Shown one piece after another: positions 18,612-26,655 of a stretch of 64,000 nucleotides of DNA; position 1 is the stretch's first letter, and each line of letters begins with the position of its first letter. Origin of the DNA: an uncultured Alphaproteobacteria bacterium (GTDB lineage Bacteria > Pseudomonadota > Alphaproteobacteria > GCA-2731375); contig CATOSZ010000003.1 in the NCBI GenBank assembly GCA_951812805.1, forward strand, positions 1,814,557 to 1,878,556. Direction: 5' to 3'. The position numbers were made by a program, and so were the translations under genes. A model generated the notes under the pieces. It was not told where the DNA came from and made no database searches. It saw only the letters and a list, made by a program, of their open reading frames with translations.

Positions 18612-19820
18612 TCACTCCGCGGCGTTGGCGAGCTGCGCGCGGTGAGTTTCGGCAAAGTGGCGGATCGCCGCGTTGACGCCGCCGGCCTCATAGGGAATGC
18701 CGGTCACGGTCAGCGCCGTCTCCACCGTGGCGAGCGCGCCCAGCACCATCGCCTCGTTCAGATAGCCGAGGTGGCCGATGCGGAAGGCCCGGCCGCCCAG
18801 ATCACCGAGCCCGGCGCCCAAGGAAAGGTCGAGTTCGCCGCGGCAGGCCAGGCGCAGCACATCAACGTCGTAGCCCTCGGCGATGCGGATCGTGGTGACG
18901 CTGTCGCAACGGTCGGCGGGTTCTATCGCATTGAATTCCAGCACGTTGCCGCGCGACCAGACCTCGACCGCCTTGCGCACGCCTTCCGCCAGGCGGCCGT
19001 GGCGGGCGACGACGTTGTCGAGCCCTTCCTCCAGCAGCATGTCGAGCGCTTCGCGCAGACCGTAGAGCAGATGGATCGGCGAGGTGCCGCAGAAACGGCG
19101 GTAGTATTCGTCGCCGGCGCGCCGGGTCCAATCCCAGTAGAGCCGGGGCAAGGTGGCCTTGCCGTGCGCCTCCCAGGCTTTGTCGTTGGCCGCGACGATG
19201 CCGAGGCCCGGCGGCTGCATCAGCCCCTTCTGCGAGGCGGCGACGGCGACGTCGACGCCCATCGCGTCCATGTCGAAGGGTGCGGCCGCGAGCGAGGCGA
19301 CGACATCGACCATCAGCAGGGCCGGATGGCCGGCGGCGTCGATCGCCTGGCGGACGGCGGTGATGTCCGAGGTGATGGCGGTCGCCGTATCGGTCTGCAC
19401 CATCAGCACGGCCTTGATCTCGCCGCTCGTGTCCGCGCGCAGCCGCGCCTCGATCACCTCGGGGTCGAGGGCGTAGCGCCAGTCGCTCGATACCACGTCG
19501 ACCTCGACACCGAAGACCGAGGCCATCTCGGCCCAGTTGCGCGAGAAGTGTCCGACCTCGGGCGCCAGCACCTTGTCGCCGGGCGAGAGGGTGTTGACCA
19601 GGGCGGCTTCCCAGGCACCGTGTCCGTTCGACATGTAGATGAAGATCCGCCCGTCGGTGCGGAAGACGCGGCCCAGATCCTCGAAACAGGTCTGGATCAT
19701 CGCCAGATAGGCCGGATCGGAGAGATCGACGGCGGGGCGCATCATGGCCGCGAGCACACGCTCGGGCACGTTGGTGGGGCCGGGGGTGTGCAAAAAATTA
19801 CGGCCGGTGTTGATCGGCAT
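18612..19820 (-). CDS. Class V aminotransferase, serine/alanine-glyoxylate type
   Basis: A PLP-dependent aminotransferase of 402 residues. It opens NFLHTPGPTNVPERVLAAM, the family N-terminal hallmark. The cofactor region contains LMVDVVASLAAAPFDMD, and the Lys lies in VAASQKGLMQPPGL. Homologues use serine, alanine or aspartate with glyoxylate. The ATG at 19820 follows AGGAT. It is the first gene of the five-gene minus-strand operon, so the operon promoter should lie in 19821-20020. No glycerate or C1-pathway genes are adjacent. Confidence 0.85.
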   Translation of the reverse strand: MPINTGRNFLHTPGPTNVPERVLAAMMRPAVDLSDPAYLAMIQTCFEDLGRVFRTDGRIFIYMSNGHGAWEAALVNTLSPGDKVLAPEVGHFSRNWAEMASVFGVEVDVVSSDWRYALDPEVIEARLRADTSGEIKAVLMVQTDTATAITSDITAVRQAIDAAGHPALLMVDVVASLAAAPFDMDAMGVDVAVAASQKGLMQPPGLGIVAANDKAWEAHGKATLPRLYWDWTRRAGDEYYRRFCGTSPIHLLYGLREALDMLLEEGLDNVVARHGRLAEGVRKAVEVWSRGNVLEFNAIEPADRCDSVTTIRIAEGYDVDVLRLACRGELDLSLGAGLGDLGGRAFRIGHLGYLNEAMVLGALATVETALTVTGIPYEAGGVNAAIRHFAETHRAQLANAAE

Positions 19821-20020
19821 CGGGGCTATCCTGATTGTTGCGTGGCGTCGCGGCAAGGAACCATGTTTCGCGTCTGAACTCAATGCAATAGCGGCGAAAA
19901 ACGGCCTTGTTTCGACCGGAATCCGTTCATTTCGCGGCGCTCGGGCCGGGCTCGGCGATTGCGGCGGCGGCCGGGGGCCGTCACTATGGCGCTCCGCCAC
20001 GGAAATAGAGGGTACGACGC

Positions 20021-20659
20021 GTGACGACAGCGACCTATCACTATCACGACGACCTCCGGGCCCGCATCGCCGCCAACCTCGCCGGCTTCACCCCCAAGCG
20101 CCGCGAGGCCGACGGGCTGCGCCGTGCCGCCGTGGCGGTGACCGTGGTCGAGGGCGAGGCGGGCGACGGCCAGGCCGCCTTCGTGCTGACCCGCCGGGTC
20201 GCGCGGCTCTCCAGCCATGCCGGACAGTGGGCACTGCCGGGCGGACGGCTCGACGGCGGCGAGACCATCGAGGGTGCGGCGCTGCGCGAGCTGGACGAGG
20301 AGGTCGGCCTGCGCCTCGAGCCGGACGCGGTGCTCGGCGTGCTGGACGACTACCCGACCCGGTCCGGCTATCTGATCACGCCGGTCGTCGTCTGGGGCGG
20401 GCTCGACGCCCGCCTCGCCGCCAACCCGAGTGAGGTCGCCAGCATCCACATCATCCCGCTCGCCGAACTCGACCGACCCGACTCGCCCGATTTCTATCGC
20501 ATCGAGGAAAGCGAGCGTTGGGTCATCCGCCTGTTCATCGGCGACGACGACGTGCACGCGCCGACCGCGGCGCTGGTGCACCAGTTCCACGAGGTCGCGG
20601 TGCACGGCCGCCACACCCGGGTGCACGAGCTGGACCAGCCGGTCTGGGCCTGGCGCTGA
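20021..20659 (+). CDS. NUDIX hydrolase, CoA-pyrophosphatase-like
   Basis: A 212-residue NUDIX protein. The NUDIX box is GGRLDGGETIEGAALRELDEE, written here without its final VGL. The preceding LTRRVARLSSHAGQWALPGG matches the UPF0035 signature of CoA pyrophosphatases (LLTxRSxxLxxHxGQ). The likely reaction is cleavage of CoA or related dinucleotides to 4'-phosphopantetheine and 3',5'-ADP. The start is GTG at 20021 behind AGAGGG. The downstream iron-sulfur protein gene begins 8 bases after the stop. Confidence 0.85.
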   Translation: MTTATYHYHDDLRARIAANLAGFTPKRREADGLRRAAVAVTVVEGEAGDGQAAFVLTRRVARLSSHAGQWALPGGRLDGGETIEGAALRELDEEVGLRLEPDAVLGVLDDYPTRSGYLITPVVVWGGLDARLAANPSEVASIHIIPLAELDRPDSPDFYRIEESERWVIRLFIGDDDVHAPTAALVHQFHEVAVHGRHTRVHELDQPVWAWR

Positions 20660-20667
20660 GGCGGGCG

Positions 20668-22779
20668 GTGCTGCTCCGCTCCCCCGCCGTGGACCGGCCC
20701 TTTCACCTGGGCCCCCACCCCTTGGAGGCCCTGCCACGCGATGCGGGCATCCAGGCGCGCGAAGCCGCCGGAGCGCGCCGCCCGGCGCCACCCGCACCGC
20801 CCGAGCCCCCGACGCCGTTCGCCCGCGCGACTCGGCGTTACCTGGAATTGTTCGGCGAATTCCGCACCGGCGACGCGGCTCCGGCCCGCGCGCCGGTGCC
20901 GGACGACCCCGCGCGCCGCGCCGTCGACATCAAGGGCGGCGGCTATTTCCTCGACGCCGCCGGGATCGGCATCGCGACGATGACCGACAGCGCCTGGCAC
21001 GCCGGCGTGACGCCGCCGGCGCACGACCATGTGGTCGTCGTCCAGGTGCCGCTCGGCCGGATACCGGAGGTGGAGAATCCGGCGCATGCCTGGATCGCGC
21101 CGACACCGGACGCCCAGGCCGCCTTGCACGCGGGCGAGATCGCGATATGCCTCGCCGGGCATATCCGCTGCCTGGGTTTCGCAGCGACGGCGCATACCGC
21201 CGCCGGTGGCGAGGTCGACCTGGAACGCGCCGCGGTCCTGGCCGGCCTGGCGATCCGGCACGCCGACGGCATCGACAATCCCTTCCTCGGGCGCGACTTC
21301 GCCCTTGCCGCCGTCACCACCGACTATGCGCTCGCTCCCGACACGCCACTCAGCGCCGATGCCGGCGACTTCTCCCCCATTGCGCACTGGCTCGGCATCA
21401 ACGGCGCGCGGCCCGGACGGGAAGCCGCGCGCCGGGCGCGGCGGCCGAGCCACGCGTCGGCCTATCCGATGGAACAGGTACGCCGCGTTGCCCGGCCGAC
21501 GACGCTGATCCTCGACGACGAGGTACCCCGCGTACCCAAGCGTGCCGCCTTCTTCGAGCGCGCCCTGCGCGGCGATCTCGGCGAGAAGAGCCGGCGCGAA
21601 CGCGGCCGCTTCGCCACCAAGCACCCCTTCACGCAAGGCCTGGTACCGTTGATCCGCGCGATGGCGCCGCTGCAGGACGGCCCGGTCGCCGACATGCGGG
21701 CGGACGGCCTCGACGACCCGGTGGCCAACGCGCGGGCGGTCAAGTCACTCTCCTATCACCTGGGCGCCGACCTCACCGGGATCTGCGAGATCCCGGACTA
21801 TGCCTGGTTCTCCCACCACGCGGACGGCCGGCCGGTCACGCCCTACCATCGCTACGCCGTGGTCATGCTGATCGACCAGGGCTACGACACCATGGAGGGG
21901 GCGAGCGGCGACGACTGGATTTCCGGCGCCCAGTCGATGCGCGGCTACATGCGCGGCGCCGCGATCGCCGGCGTCATGGCCGACCTGCTGCGCGAGGCCG
22001 GCGTCCCGGCCCGTCCGCAGACCAACACCGACAGCGACGTGCTGCACATCCCCCTGGTGCTCTGGGCCGGCCTCGGCGAGCTCAGCCGGATCGGCGAGCT
22101 GGTCCTCAACCCCTTCGTCGGCCCGCGCTTCAAGTCCGTCGTGCTGACCACCGACCTGCCGCTGGCGGTCGACCGGCCGATCGACTTCGGGTTGCAGTAT
22201 TTCTGCGACAACTGCCTGAAGTGCGCGCGCGAATGTCCCTGCGACGCAATTTCCGCCGGCGACAAGGTCATGTTCAACGGCTACGAGATGTGGAAGCCCG
22301 ACGTCGAACGCTGCACCCGCTACCGGCTTACCAACCCCAAGGGCTCGGCCTGCGGGCGCTGCATGAAGACCTGCCCGCTGAACAAGGTGGTAACGGCCGA
22401 GGGCCCGGCCCTGGTTCGCGCCGCCAGCTGGCTCGGCGTCAACGCCATGTGGGCCAAACCGGCCTTGGTCCCGCTGGCGACCCGGCTCGACGACGCGCTC
22501 GGCCAGGGCCGGCGCAATCCGGTGAAGAAGTGGTGGTTCGACCTCGAAGTGGTCGACGGCGTCTGCGTCGCCCCCGCCGGCAGCAACGAACGCGACATCG
22601 ACCCCACCCGCGAGATCAGCGCGGACAAGCAGCGCATGGCCTATTACCCGGCCGACGCCATGCCGCCCGGCGACCACCTCGACCCCTGGCCCCTCGACCG
22701 CAAGGCGGCCCTCGCCGTGGCCGGGGAACTGGAGACGGCGAGCAGGGCAAAGGCCCGGGCCAAGACTTGGGACAGGTAA
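20668..22779 (+). CDS. Soluble reductive dehalogenase-like iron-sulfur protein
   Basis: A protein of about 703 residues that resembles the corrinoid and iron-sulfur reductive dehalogenase family, distantly related to the queuosine enzyme QueG. The C-terminal third holds two 4Fe-4S motifs: CDNCLKCARECP (CX2CX2CX3CP) and, after a lone Cys, CGRCMKTCP. Upstream is the corrinoid-domain pattern GLGELSRIGELVLNPFVGPR and VVLTTDLPL. There is no Tat signal and no membrane-anchor RdhB gene, so it should be cytoplasmic and non-respiratory. GTG at 20668 with GAGGCGG fits; the open frame upstream overlaps the NUDIX gene and was rejected. Substrate unknown. Confidence 0.78.
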   Translation: MLLRSPAVDRPFHLGPHPLEALPRDAGIQAREAAGARRPAPPAPPEPPTPFARATRRYLELFGEFRTGDAAPARAPVPDDPARRAVDIKGGGYFLDAAGIGIATMTDSAWHAGVTPPAHDHVVVVQVPLGRIPEVENPAHAWIAPTPDAQAALHAGEIAICLAGHIRCLGFAATAHTAAGGEVDLERAAVLAGLAIRHADGIDNPFLGRDFALAAVTTDYALAPDTPLSADAGDFSPIAHWLGINGARPGREAARRARRPSHASAYPMEQVRRVARPTTLILDDEVPRVPKRAAFFERALRGDLGEKSRRERGRFATKHPFTQGLVPLIRAMAPLQDGPVADMRADGLDDPVANARAVKSLSYHLGADLTGICEIPDYAWFSHHADGRPVTPYHRYAVVMLIDQGYDTMEGASGDDWISGAQSMRGYMRGAAIAGVMADLLREAGVPARPQTNTDSDVLHIPLVLWAGLGELSRIGELVLNPFVGPRFKSVVLTTDLPLAVDRPIDFGLQYFCDNCLKCARECPCDAISAGDKVMFNGYEMWKPDVERCTRYRLTNPKGSACGRCMKTCPLNKVVTAEGPALVRAASWLGVNAMWAKPALVPLATRLDDALGQGRRNPVKKWWFDLEVVDGVCVAPAGSNERDIDPTREISADKQRMAYYPADAMPPGDHLDPWPLDRKAALAVAGELETASRAKARAKTWDR

Positions 22780-22851
22780 CCCGTCGCCACAAACCCCGCC
22801 ATCATGCCAAGCGCCACTGAATCCAGTCGTGAACACAGAGGGAAACAGCAG

Positions 22852-23601
22852 ATGCGTTTGAAAGACAAGGTTGCGATTCTAACCGGCGCCGCATCCGGCA
22901 TGGGAGCGGCGACCGCGAAGATGTTCGCCGCCGAGGGTGCCACGGTGATCGTCACGGACCTGGCCGTGGACGACGGCGCCGCGGTCGCCGACGACATCGC
23001 CGCGGCGGGCGGCGAGGCCCGGTTCCTGAAACTGGATGTCGCGAGCGAAACCGATTGGGCGCGCGTGGTTTCCGAGACGGTATCGGCGTACGGCCGGATC
23101 GACATCCTGATCAACAACGCCGGCATCAGCGGCAGCCACCCGGACCAGCTGAACACCACCACCTGGGACGAGCAGATGAACATCTATGCCAAGGGTGTGT
23201 TCCTCGGCATGCAAGCGGTCATCCCCGTCATGCAGCAGGCCGGGCGGGGCTCGATCGTGAACATCTCGTCGATTTCGGCCTTCGTCGGCCAGGCCTATGT
23301 GCATATGGGCTACAACGCCGCCAAGGGTGCCGTCCGCGTGGCGACGAAATCCGCCGCCGTGCAGTTCGCGGCCGACGGCATCCGCGTGAATTCGGTCCAT
23401 CCCGGCATCATGCCGCCCATGCGGAACGCGATGATGAGCGCCGATCCGGAAGGCCGCCGCACCAGGATCGCCGCCGTTCCCGCCCGCCGCGCGGGCCGGG
23501 TCGAGGAAGTCGCCTATGCCAACCTGTTCCTGGCCAGCGACGAGGCGTCCTACATCACGGGCATCGAGCTGCCCGTGGACGGCGGCTATCTCGCCGTCTA
23601 G
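22852..23601 (+). CDS. Short-chain dehydrogenase/reductase
   Basis: A 249-residue classical SDR. The nucleotide motif is LTGAASGMGAATAKMF. The downstream NNAG is in ILINNAGISG, the catalytic Ser in NISSISAF and YxxxK in YNAAKGAV. The C-terminus SDEASYITGIELPVDGGY is canonical. The Asp after strand 2 (VTDLAVDD) suggests NAD preference. ATG at 22852 follows AGAGGGAAACAG. The stop codon TAG lies inside the CTAG target of the insertion sequence, so the gene is intact but now ends directly at it. Confidence 0.88.
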   Translation: MRLKDKVAILTGAASGMGAATAKMFAAEGATVIVTDLAVDDGAAVADDIAAAGGEARFLKLDVASETDWARVVSETVSAYGRIDILINNAGISGSHPDQLNTTTWDEQMNIYAKGVFLGMQAVIPVMQQAGRGSIVNISSISAFVGQAYVHMGYNAAKGAVRVATKSAAVQFAADGIRVNSVHPGIMPPMRNAMMSADPEGRRTRIAAVPARRAGRVEEVAYANLFLASDEASYITGIELPVDGGYLAV

Positions 23602-25145
23602 CAGCCTGTCGGACTTGAGCCGAGTTTCGAGATGAGATTCACTGTCACGGTCTGATTCTCTCCTGCGCGGTGATTTTGTGATGAGCAACTTTCGACAGGT
23701 TGACCGGGAGACCAGCTATCTTCTGCCGCCTTCGGTGGACGAATGGCTGCCTGATCGTCATCTGGCGCGCTTCGTGGTCGATGTGCTGGAGCAGCTGGAT
23801 CTCTCTGCGTTCGTGAAGGCCTATCGTGGTTCGGGCTCGGCGGCGCATCACCCGAGCGTCCTGCTGGGCCTGCTGATCTACGGCTACGCGACGGGGGTGC
23901 ATTCCAGCCGGAAGCTGGAGCGGGCGAGCTATGATTCGGTGGCCTTCCGCTTCATCGCGGCAAACGACCACCCCGACCACGACACGATCGCCACGTTCCG
24001 CCGTCGCTTCCTGCCGCTGATCGAGGGGCTGTTCGTGCAGGTTCTGCTGCTGGCGCGGCAGGCCGGCATGCTGCAACTGGGCACGGTGGCGCTGGACGGG
24101 ACGAAGATCCATGCCGACGCGAGCCGGCACAGCGCCCTGTCGTGGCAGCGTGCGGGCGAGATCGAAGCCCGGCTGCGGGCCGAGGTGGCGGAGTTGATGG
24201 CGTTGGCGGAAGCGGCGGACCGGTCCGAGGTTCCCGACGGCATGAGCGTGCCGGAGGAGCTGGCACGGCGCGAGGACCGGCTGGCGGCGATCGCCGCGGC
24301 GAAGGCGGAGATCGAGGCGCGGGCGGCCGAGCGTCATGCGCGGGAGCAGGCGGAGTACGAAGAGAAGCTGGCAGCCCGCGAGGCGAAGGAAACGCGGACC
24401 GGCCGCAAGCCGGGCGGGCGGCCACCGAAGCCGCCGGAGCCGGGGCCACGGGCGAAGGACCAGGTCAACCTGACGGACCCGGACTCGCGCATCATGCCGG
24501 TGGCCGGCGGCGGCTTCGAGCAGTGCTACAACGCCCAGGCTGCGGTGGCCGCCGGCAGCCTGCTGGTGGTCAGCGCCGACGTGGTGCAGGCGGCGAACGA
24601 CAAGCAGCAGATCGAACCGACGCTCGAAGCACTCGCCGGCCTGCCGGACGGGCTTGGCGAGGTCGAGACCCTGTTGGCGGACAGCGGCTACTTCAGCCAG
24701 GCCAACGTCGAGGCCTGCGGGGAAGCGGAGATCGCGCCGCTGATCGCGCTCGGCCGGGAGCACCACCATCTTTCCTGGCGGGACCGCTTCGCCGAGGCGC
24801 CGCCAGCGCCCGAGGATCCGACGCCGCTCGAGGCGATGTGCCATCGCCTGGCCACACCCGAGGGCCGGGCGCTCTACGCGCTTCGCAAGCAGACGCCGGA
24901 GCCGGTGTTCGGCATCATCAAATCGGTGATGGGCTTGCGTCAGTTCAGCCTGCGCGGCCTCGACAAGGCGAAGGGGGAATGGACCTTGGCCACGCTCTCC
25001 TGGAACATCAAGCGGATGTTCGTCCTCAGCCACGCCTGAACGGGCGGGCCAACCCGCGTTCGCAACTTCATGGGGGTAAATCCATGACATCGACGCCCGC
25101 CAAGCCAATCTTACCAATCCTTGCATGCCCGAGTCCGACAGGCTG
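23602..25145 (+). mobile_element. Complete IS1182-family insertion sequence (copy B)
   Basis: A 1544-base element with matching ends: CAGCCTGTCGGAC at the left and GTCCGACAGGCTG at the right. It is flanked by CTAG on both sides (23598-23601 and 25146-25149), a 4-base duplication or target. It carries one transposase gene. Its first 102 bases are identical to the inverted partial copy at 1-102, implying recent transposition. The left CTAG forms the stop of the SDR gene. Confidence 0.92.
23678..25039 (+). CDS. IS1182-family DDE transposase
   Basis: A 453-residue transposase. The N-terminal domain is typical of the family: LLPPSVDEWLPDRHLARFV, the YGYATGVHSSRKLE segment, and ANDHPDHDTIATFRR. 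The catalytic DDE residues are likely in TVALDGTKIHA, LADSGYFSQ and PEPVFGIIKS. A charged, coiled insertion lies between (about residues 155-245). The start ATG at 23678 is within the left end shared with copy A. The frame is intact, so the element may be active. Confidence 0.92.
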   Translation: MMSNFRQVDRETSYLLPPSVDEWLPDRHLARFVVDVLEQLDLSAFVKAYRGSGSAAHHPSVLLGLLIYGYATGVHSSRKLERASYDSVAFRFIAANDHPDHDTIATFRRRFLPLIEGLFVQVLLLARQAGMLQLGTVALDGTKIHADASRHSALSWQRAGEIEARLRAEVAELMALAEAADRSEVPDGMSVPEELARREDRLAAIAAAKAEIEARAAERHAREQAEYEEKLAAREAKETRTGRKPGGRPPKPPEPGPRAKDQVNLTDPDSRIMPVAGGGFEQCYNAQAAVAAGSLLVVSADVVQAANDKQQIEPTLEALAGLPDGLGEVETLLADSGYFSQANVEACGEAEIAPLIALGREHHHLSWRDRFAEAPPAPEDPTPLEAMCHRLATPEGRALYALRKQTPEPVFGIIKSVMGLRQFSLRGLDKAKGEWTLATLSWNIKRMFVLSHA

Positions 25146-25242
25146 CTAGAACTTGATCGACTTCTGGCTTGGCCTCTAGCGGAATGCCAGCGATCATATC
25201 GAAGGCTGCGTCACGCGATCCATCTAAGTTAGACTTTGTCAT
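25146..25242 (-). pseudogene. Orphan 5' fragment of a gene cut by the insertion sequence
   Basis: On the minus strand an ATG at 25242 with a good AGGAGCAAAC ribosome site opens a frame beginning MTKSNLDGSRDAAFDMI. It runs 32 codons into the insertion sequence at 25146. The left flank of the element is the SDR gene, not a continuation of this frame, so the 3' part has been lost or moved elsewhere. No family recognised from such a short piece. An upstream minus-strand frame ending at 25239 overlaps its start but has no support. Confidence 0.45.
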
Positions 25243-25526
25243 TGTTTGCTCCTATTGTTGGCTTTGCTGGCCATCGCCAACACAGGGTGTTGGCGCCCGG
25301 AGCTGCAAACACGCAATAGGACGTGCCCGACTACCTTTAGGCTTGCGCCCTGGACATGCGTAGCCGGACCCCGGGCATAGAAATCCCGCCGATGTCGACG
25401 GCGGGTTGCCGCCCATTGTAGCGTTTGCAGCGCCATAATTAGGGTGAACGATCCGTTTGGATTGGTCAAGACATTTATTGTAGACACTTATTGCGTCAGT
25501 TTAGTATAAATGAATTTGTCCCATGC

Positions 25527-25553
25527 AAAAAAGAGCCTGAAGTTCCGCTTCAG
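25527..25553 (-). terminator. Rho-independent terminator of the glmS remnant
   Basis: On the minus strand CTGAAG-CGGAA-CTTCAG is followed by GCTC and a T run. It lies about 45 bases past the glmS stop and is probably the original terminator of glmS. Confidence 0.75.
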
Positions 25554-25596
25554 TACTCGAAGAATAGATCGTTTCACATTTGAAAATACTTCTCAA

Positions 25597-26646
25597 TCAC
25601 TCTACGGTAACAGACTTGGCTAAGTTTCTGGGCTGGTCGACGTCGATGCCCTTGATCAGGGCGACGTGATAGGCGAGCACCTGCACCGGTATGGCATAGA
25701 GGATCGGGGCGATAGCGGGGTCAACCGTCGGCATGGGAATTGTGGCCCAAGCAACTTCGCCCATGCGGGCGATACCTTCGTCATCGCTCAGCACCACCAC
25801 GCGGCCACTGCGGGCCGCGGATTCCTGCGCATTGCCAAAAATCTTTCCGAAGAGATTGTCCGGCGGTGCCACAATCACGACCCGCACTTCCTCGTCGATC
25901 AGCGCGATCGGACCGTGTTTCATTTCTCCGGCTGCATAACCTTCGGCATGGATGTAGGAGATCTCTTTCAGCTTCAGCGCGCCTTCCATCGCGATGGGGA
26001 AACTGGCGCCGCGGCCGAGAAAGAGCACGTCGCGGGCATGGCTTATATCTCTTGCCAACTTGCGTATCGTTGCGTCGTCAGTAAGAAACTCCGCCACCTG
26101 GGCTGGCACCTCACTCACCGACTGCACCAGTTCTGCCTCTCGATTTTCGGCTAGCACGCCGCGCGCCCTGCCCATAGCAATCGCCAGACAAAGCAGCGTC
26201 GTCAACTGCGTGGTGAAAGCTTTGGTCGAGGCGACGCCGATCTCCGGCCCCGCATGGGTCACCAGGACATCGTCGCTCTCCCGCACCATGGTGCTGTGCG
26301 GCACATTGACGATGCTCAAGATTTTCTGGCCGGCGCGGCGCGGCATCCTGAGCGCTTCCATCGTGTCCATCGTCTCACCAAGTCCGACTACAAGCGGGCT
26401 GCCGCGCCGAGCCCCGATCATCAGGTCGTGTTCGCCACTGAATATGACGGCAAGCGCGAAGGCTTCTGTCAGCTGTGTGAACGCCTCGGCTGCTGCGCGG
26501 ACGGGGTCCATACCATCGTTCAGGTTGCTGGTGATCAGATGCGCCACGACTTCCGTATCGGTATCGGAGGTGAAGCTACAGCCGCGGGCTACCAGTTCCT
26601 CTCGGATCTCGCGGAAGTTCTCGATGATGACGTTGTGCACCGACGT
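25597..26646 (-). pseudogene. glmS: Doubly deleted glmS remnant
   Basis: Fragment of glucosamine-6-phosphate synthase (normally about 608 residues). The open frame of about 350 codons starts abruptly at VHNVIIENFREIREEL, so roughly the first 95 residues, with the catalytic Cys1 and the HTRWATHG motif, are absent. A second, in-frame gap joins IGARRGSPLVVGLG directly to ETMDTMEALR. This removes about 160 residues: the end of the glutaminase domain and the start of the first SIS domain with its CGTS motif. The rest is well conserved to the terminal DQPRNLAKSVTVE. The product is almost certainly inactive in glucosamine synthesis. A functional glmS must exist elsewhere. Confidence 0.88.
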
Positions 26647-26655
26647 CGTCTGTTT

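Noticed and set aside
1-25145. The two IS1182 copies as a composite transposon
   Set aside because: The enclosed 23.5 kb consists of conserved housekeeping genes in standard order. Movement as a unit is implausible; inversion is the better reading.
25239-25487. An 82-codon minus-strand frame upstream of the orphan fragment
   Set aside because: Its stop overlaps the ATG of the orphan fragment, but the sequence looks random and there is no ribosome site.
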